Origin: Aequorivita soesokkakensis
GTDB taxonomy: Bacteria > Bacteroidota > Bacteroidia > Flavobacteriales > Flavobacteriaceae
Reading direction: 5' to 3'
Length of the DNA: 64,000 nucleotides
Assembly (NCBI RefSeq): GCF_001641085.1
Contig: NZ_LXIE01000012.1
Coordinates: 1-64,000, forward strand
The notes beneath the pieces were generated by a model. The model saw only the letters and a list, made by a program, of their open reading frames with translations, was not told the DNA's origin and did no database searches. Below are positions 59,931-64,000 of this stretch, piece after piece. The number at the start of each line of letters is the position of its first letter. Within the stretch, counting starts at the first letter, position 1. Position numbers and translations under genes: made by a program.

Positions 59931-62900
59931 TTATAATGTTAGTTGGAATCCCATGGTGAGCTTTCGCATAGGAGGTAAAAACCCCGTGAGTTGTTCTGGG
60001 TCGCCACTGTTGAATTTTGTAAATAGAAGTAGGTTTTCTCCCTGTAAGTATATTTTACAATTGAGGCTTCCTTCCCTGCGTTGTGGCAGGCTATAGGTCA
60101 AGGAAGCATTGCGAAGGCGGACAAAGGAGGCATCTGTTATAGATGCATTACTGAACATATATCTTGAATGGGCAATTAGGGCATCAAAATTGTAGCCCGC
60201 GGTAAATAATTGGGTCTCAGATTGATCCCCTTCGTTTTGCCATTGATCCGTAACAAAGTCGGGTTGGTTTGCCATTTCCCCAGGCGATGCACTTCCCAAT
60301 ACATAGTTATAACCGTCACGCTTGGTAAATTGAAAGAGGAAGTTGAGTTCCAGATTTTTATAGGAAATACGATTATTTATACCGCCGTACCATTTGGGTG
60401 CGGTATCCGCAATGTACTGCCTATCCTCAGGGGCACTAATTTCACCATCCCCATTATAATCCTCAAATTGATAGACTCCCGTTTCGGGATCAACACCCGT
60501 AACATGGTACAGTTTTTTGATATTCAAGGACTGTCCCACAACATATTGGTTGGCATAAGTGGAATTTTCCAAATTCGGAAATGCAATAAGCTTGTTTTTT
60601 GGTACGGATAGATTGATACCAGTGTCCCAATTCCAGTCCTTGGTTTTAACAGTGTGGGTATTAAGGCTAAATTCAAGACCGCTATTTTCTACCACAGCCC
60701 CTAAGTTTGCTTGTATTGATGGAAAACCGGTAGTGCCGGGTAGGGGGAGACCCACCAATTGGTTGGAGGATCGGTTATTGTAATATTCAAAAACAAGATT
60801 TATCCGATCCCTAAAAAAGTCAAGGTCAAGCCCCCCACTAAACTTTTTGTTTGTTTCCCATCCAAAATCTGGATTAAAGATCCGTGTTGGTTGAAGGCCG
60901 CTCACATCATCATAAAGCGTTCCTGTGGAACTATAGGTTTCCAAATATTGGTAGTTACCTATTTGGTCGTTCCCCGTTATGCCATAGCTGGCGCGAAGTT
61001 TTCCTAAACTTAAAAATGAAGCCTTATTTTTGATAAACGCCTCTTCTGAAAATAGCCAAGCAGCTCCAACGGCCCCAAAGTTGGCAAACCGTTTCCCGTC
61101 GCCGAAGCGGCTAGAACCATCCCTTCGCCCCGTAAGGTTTATGATGTATTTATTGGCCAGGGTGTAATTTATGCGTCCAAAAAAAGCTTGGTATTTATAT
61201 TCCGTCAGTGCATCCCGGTTGACGCTAAGTGTATTGGCCGCGGCCAAATTATAAATAAGGCTATTGTTTGCAAAGCCTCTCGCGAAATGCGATAGCACAT
61301 CATCGGTCTGTTTTTTATAGCTAGCGCCCACTAGCACATCCAATTTCGACTTTTCAAGGGTTTTATTCCACTTTATCTGGGGTTCAACCAACCAAGATTC
61401 CTTTTGTGCCCTATTGGTGTAAATGGAGGAGTAGCTACTGCTTAAGCCATACGATGGATCGTACTTGGTATTTGGGCTGGTTCGCGACTCATCTAGCCCA
61501 GTTGTGGTATAACCCATATTCGTTAGTAAAGTAAGCTCGGGAAACACCCTATAGGATAGACGTGCGTTGGTAATGAGATTCTTTCTATCGGTTAGGTATT
61601 TTCCCTCCAATTCAGCCAGCGGATTGGCGAAAGTGCCGTTCTCAAAATTCAGGTTACCTTCTGAATCGTACAGTTGGGGGGCATTGGGCGCTAAAAACCT
61701 CGTTAGCTGGGTAAGGTCAAGGCCCGGAAGGTCGTTTTGCTCCACCGCATAATTTGCTGAAAAGTAGAGCTGAAATTTGTCGTCGGTGCTTGTATGGTCT
61801 AGATTGGCGTGTACCGAAAGTCTTTTATAATTAAAATCCTTTGGAAATACCGTGGTTTCTTTGTGATAACCACCACTTAAAAGAAAACGGGTGTTCCCAT
61901 TTCCTCCCGAAACAGTTGCCTGTGCATTTGTTAAGTAGGCAGTTCCACCTATGAGTTCTTTTTGCCAATCGGTATATCGGTTGGGGTCCCAGGTGCCGTT
62001 TACGTCATAGGCATCTTCGGGATATTCGTTAAAACCGTCATTGGCAAAAGCTTCCCTTCGCATTTTTAAGTACTGGTCCGTTTTCATATAATTTATAGTA
62101 TTAGCCACCTGTGCCATGCCTGTATACGTACTTAAACTGAAGGCCGTCTTACCATCTTTTCCTTTTTTGGTAGTTATCAGTATCACTCCATTGGCGCCAC
62201 GTGAACCGTAGATTGCGGTAGCATCGGCATCTTTTAATACTTCAATACTTGCAATGTCCTGCGGATTTAAAAGGCTTAAGGGACTTATATTACCGCCAGG
62301 AATTGTAGTGGCACCTACAGTAGAGAAACCCATAGTTTGGGAATCGTAGGGAATTCCATCAATGATGTAAAGGGGATCATTTCCTGCAGCAATGCTGTTT
62401 TGCCCCCTAATACGTACCTCGTAACCCCCGCTTGCAAGTCCGGTGGTCTGCACAATATTCACCCCTGCCATTCTGCCCTGCATAGCGGCAAGAGGATTGG
62501 AGACAGGCTGGTTCTCAATTTCGGCAGCGGTAATGCGAGCGATACTTCCTGTTTTCTCCCTATCGGAAACTTTGTAGTAGCCGGCATTGATAACCACAGC
62601 ATCCAAAGCCTGCGCATCCACCTCCATAACAACATTAAAAACAATGTCTCCATCACTACCACTGCGACTGCGACTGAAACTGAGACTGCGACTGCCACTG
62701 AGACTGCCAACTGAAACCTCCTGCGTTTTATAGCCCACATAGGTAAACACCAACGTATCATTTGCGGAGGCGCTAACGGAGTACCGCCCTTCCAGATCGC
62801 TAATGCTCCCCCGGGCGCTGTTCTTTACCAAGACGTTAACGCCACTAAGAGGGTCCGCGCCTGAGGTAATAATGCCACTGATTGTTTTTTGTGGCTGGTT

Positions 62901-62984
62901 CTGTGAAAAAGTAGGGGAGTTGTAGGTTAGGAAAAGGGCAAAAGATAGTGCATAGGCATAGCTTCGCCTGTAATTATTTTTCAT
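59931..62984 (-). CDS. SusC/RagA family TonB-linked outer-membrane transporter
   Basis: Outer-membrane importer of 1017 residues, powered by TonB/ExbBD. Signal peptide ends FSQNQ. The carboxypeptidase-D-like N-domain (about 33-120; ISGIITSGADPLSGVNVLVKN) is followed by a plug (about 130-250; AVVINAGYYKVSDREKTGSIARI, IRGQNSI, GANGVILITTKKGK) and a barrel ending in LTMGFQLTL. A dipeptide run of Ser-X (about residues 93-110) is encoded by nine in-phase hexamers. The partner SusD and S9 peptidase suggest peptide rather than glycan uptake. No glycoside hydrolase is nearby. Confidence 0.93.
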   Translation of the reverse strand: MKNNYRRSYAYALSFALFLTYNSPTFSQNQPQKTISGIITSGADPLSGVNVLVKNSARGSISDLEGRYSVSASANDTLVFTYVGYKTQEVSVGSLSGSRSLSFSRSRSGSDGDIVFNVVMEVDAQALDAVVINAGYYKVSDREKTGSIARITAAEIENQPVSNPLAAMQGRMAGVNIVQTTGLASGGYEVRIRGQNSIAAGNDPLYIIDGIPYDSQTMGFSTVGATTIPGGNISPLSLLNPQDIASIEVLKDADATAIYGSRGANGVILITTKKGKDGKTAFSLSTYTGMAQVANTINYMKTDQYLKMRREAFANDGFNEYPEDAYDVNGTWDPNRYTDWQKELIGGTAYLTNAQATVSGGNGNTRFLLSGGYHKETTVFPKDFNYKRLSVHANLDHTSTDDKFQLYFSANYAVEQNDLPGLDLTQLTRFLAPNAPQLYDSEGNLNFENGTFANPLAELEGKYLTDRKNLITNARLSYRVFPELTLLTNMGYTTTGLDESRTSPNTKYDPSYGLSSSYSSIYTNRAQKESWLVEPQIKWNKTLEKSKLDVLVGASYKKQTDDVLSHFARGFANNSLIYNLAAANTLSVNRDALTEYKYQAFFGRINYTLANKYIINLTGRRDGSSRFGDGKRFANFGAVGAAWLFSEEAFIKNKASFLSLGKLRASYGITGNDQIGNYQYLETYSSTGTLYDDVSGLQPTRIFNPDFGWETNKKFSGGLDLDFFRDRINLVFEYYNNRSSNQLVGLPLPGTTGFPSIQANLGAVVENSGLEFSLNTHTVKTKDWNWDTGINLSVPKNKLIAFPNLENSTYANQYVVGQSLNIKKLYHVTGVDPETGVYQFEDYNGDGEISAPEDRQYIADTAPKWYGGINNRISYKNLELNFLFQFTKRDGYNYVLGSASPGEMANQPDFVTDQWQNEGDQSETQLFTAGYNFDALIAHSRYMFSNASITDASFVRLRNASLTYSLPQRREGSLNCKIYLQGENLLLFTKFNSGDPEQLTGFLPPMRKLTMGFQLTL
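62655..62708. repeat. in-phase hexamer array inside the SusC coding sequence
   Basis: Nine ACTGNN hexamers (ACTACC, ACTGCG, ACTGCG, ACTGAA, ACTGAG, ACTGCG, ACTGCC, ACTGAG, ACTGCC) on the plus strand, read on the minus strand as a Ser-X run in the N-domain. The unit length preserves frame. Confidence 0.8.
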
Positions 62985-63255
62985 AATTTTGCATCAGTTA
63001 AGTGTTACACATTATTTTAACTACTGGCCTGCTCCAACGGTCGTCGAAAACTGGGAGCGGGTCATTTTTTTGGTAGTGAGATGTGAGAAGTGAGACGGAT
63101 TACATCCCCATAGCCCCCTTCGAAGGGGGGACTGGTTGATCACTTCAATTCATCATTCACCATTCAAAATCTCGCAAATCCGCAAACTCACAAATTCACA
63201 AACTCACAAATTCACAAACTCACAAATTCACCATTCACGAAAAAACGCTTTAAAA
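62985..63255. repeat. SusC upstream region with hairpin and repeats
   Basis: CCTGCTCC pairs with GGGAGCGGG (about 63031-63063), followed on the plus strand by a T run. Then come an AGCCCCCTTCGAAGGGGGG palindrome near 63109-63127, and TTCACAAACTCACAAA words at about 63176-63236. The SusC promoter was not identified. Confidence 0.55.
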
Positions 63256-63267
63256 GAAAGTTGAGAA

Positions 63268-63465
63268 GAAAAAACCGACCAAGCCCCAAACAAAAAGGAC
63301 GCAGGTCTCAACTTATGCCATTGGGGTACTGGTATACCTTGCAACAATAAGTGAGAAGCCCACGTCCCGGGTCGTGAGCATCCATGCTTATCATCTCGTT
63401 GCAAAAATTACCAGTTTTCAATGGCGAGATTCAAAGCGAATGCTTCTAATGTTTTGCTTTTAGAA
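63268..63465 (-). ncRNA. candidate structured RNA with a long rod-like stem
   Basis: A 109-base rod (63317-63425) is built of nested stems: GCCATTG/CAATGGC, ACTGGTA/TACCAGT, TTGCAAC/GTTGCAA, ATAAG/CTTAT and CACG/CGTG around TCCCGGGT, separated by 3-4-base symmetric loops. On the minus strand a 5' hairpin (CTTCTAA/TTAGAAG) and a final T run (GGTCGGTTTTTT) frame an RNA of about 200 bases, with a -7 box just upstream. The ends and strand are inferred. The known families I compared (SRP, tmRNA, RNase P, TPP, cobalamin) do not match; 6S RNA has a similar length and cannot be excluded. Confidence 0.5.
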
Positions 63466-63471
63466 GAGTCG

Positions 63472-63479
63472 CAAATATA
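63472..63479 (-). promoter_or_regulatory. putative -7 promoter box of the RNA candidate
   Basis: Minus-strand TATATTTG, a TAnnTTTG match, a few bases before the first hairpin of the candidate RNA. No -33 element at the usual spacing. Confidence 0.4.
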
Positions 63480-63515
63480 TGTTATTAAGACAAATATAAT
63501 AAAATATTTTAATCA

Positions 63516-63529
63516 TTCGCTTTAGCGAA
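63516..63529. promoter_or_regulatory. TTCGCT-TT-AGCGAA palindrome
   Basis: Perfect dyad 60 bases before the small HTH gene. Its CATTCGCTTT half occurs inverted at 63433-63442 in the RNA candidate. Possible operator or hairpin. Confidence 0.45.
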
Positions 63530-63588
63530 CAGATATTTTTTGATAATTCAGTTGATTTGGGAGGCATTACTAATGTAATAGGTGTAAG

Positions 63589-63891
63589 ATGGGTGAGATA
63601 CAAAAAGGCGAGTTTAATACCAATAACGCTTTAGTTAATAAATTTCTGTGTGCTTTTATTTATGATAAATTCATAAAGAACCCAAAAAATTCTGATGGTG
63701 CCGTAATCAGTCAGAACCAATATGCTATACTTTGTGGATTATCTTCTTCCACTCTTACCAAATTAAAACTACCGGAAGGTTATGATATACCTATCTCCAC
63801 TATTTATTCTATATGTAGGCACGAAAAATATTCTTTACAAAAATTTTTTAAAGAATTTGAAAAAAAATATGGAGTTAATATTCCTCAGTAG
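63589..63891 (+). CDS. small helix-turn-helix-like protein, function unknown
   Basis: 100-residue protein with no signal or membrane segment. Residues 45-68 (ISQNQYAILCGLSSSTLTKLKLPE) have the pattern of an XRE/Cro-type helix-turn-helix; the flanks are Lys/Phe/Tyr rich. I do not recognise the family with certainty. Its position beside the SusC-peptidase-peptide block and the palindrome at 63516 suggest a local regulator, but this is inference. Its strong A/T bias and high Lys content differ from the block on its left. Confidence 0.65.
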   Translation: MGEIQKGEFNTNNALVNKFLCAFIYDKFIKNPKNSDGAVISQNQYAILCGLSSSTLTKLKLPEGYDIPISTIYSICRHEKYSLQKFFKEFEKKYGVNIPQ

Positions 63892-64000
63892 TAACTGATA
63901 GGATAATTTATTATTTCTAAGGAGCTGTGTTATAGGACGGGACGGTTTAAGCTTAAGTAACTGGCATTCTGGAAACGCATTATACATTTACACCCAAATC
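63892..64000. other. window end without a recognised feature
   Basis: 109 bases after the HTH-like stop codon. No gene, repeat or hairpin was recognised before the sequence ends. Confidence 0.5.

Noticed and set aside
63317-63425. Integron attC site or retron msr-msd
   Set aside because: The stem lacks the paired RYYYAAC/GTTRRRY ends, and no integrase or reverse transcriptase gene is in the window, although the right side is cut off at 64000.

Overview
The window looks like a chromosome segment from a gliding marine-type member of the Flavobacteriaceae (Bacteroidota). The main clues are the T9SS and gliding genes gldJ-porU-porV, several T9SS C-terminal sorting domains, a SusC/SusD pair, TAnnTTTG-type -7 promoter boxes, few Shine-Dalgarno sequences, and low-to-moderate G+C. 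Some protein N-termini remind me of Aequorivita, but genus cannot be fixed without a search.

Layout. 0-6 kb: anmK, an amino-acid dehydrogenase, nhaD, and an exbB-exbD-tonB energy-transduction set. 6-11.2 kb: a BNR-repeat lipoprotein with a T9SS tail, folC, tRNA-Val(TAC), a YitT-type membrane protein and tRNA-Val(GAC). 11.3-23.7 kb: murF, then gldJ diverging from porU-porV, then cdd, pdhA, pdhC and an SDR. 23.7-32.5 kb: a PepSY membrane protein and a siderophore-type TonB receptor (iron uptake), a SprT-like protein, manC, a DUF389 protein and an FG-GAP/ASPIC T9SS substrate. 32.5-42.5 kb: mlaF-mlaE, phoA, a GT2/methyltransferase/KAS III group, gcvP, a UbiA-like protein, and an ECF sigma factor with a small putative anti-sigma protein. 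42.6-48.7 kb: a secreted M28 peptidase, then purK, a GIY-YIG nuclease gene, purE and an M3 peptidase on the minus strand, with an 82-bp class of paired palindromes in every gap. 49-53.5 kb: small lipoproteins, a methyltransferase and a CPA2 antiporter. 54-63.9 kb: an accessory block with a MauE/beta-propeller membrane protein, a secreted four-cysteine peptide, an S9 peptidase, SusD, SusC, a structured RNA candidate and a small HTH protein.

Two regions deserve most attention. The first is the purEK region, where a GIY-YIG nuclease gene is bracketed by near-identical inverted-pair palindromes, one arm of which encodes the nuclease's own C-terminus. The purK leader there is a 30-unit in-phase heptamer array. 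The second is the 54-63.9 kb block, which reads as a possible system for a small disulphide-containing exported peptide plus peptide uptake and digestion.

Intergenic DNA is also rich in short-period arrays and small palindromes. Several recur at distant sites, and some enter coding sequence (pdhC linker, SusC N-domain, purE and GIY-YIG 3' ends). No CRISPR array, rRNA, insertion sequence or prophage was recognised.
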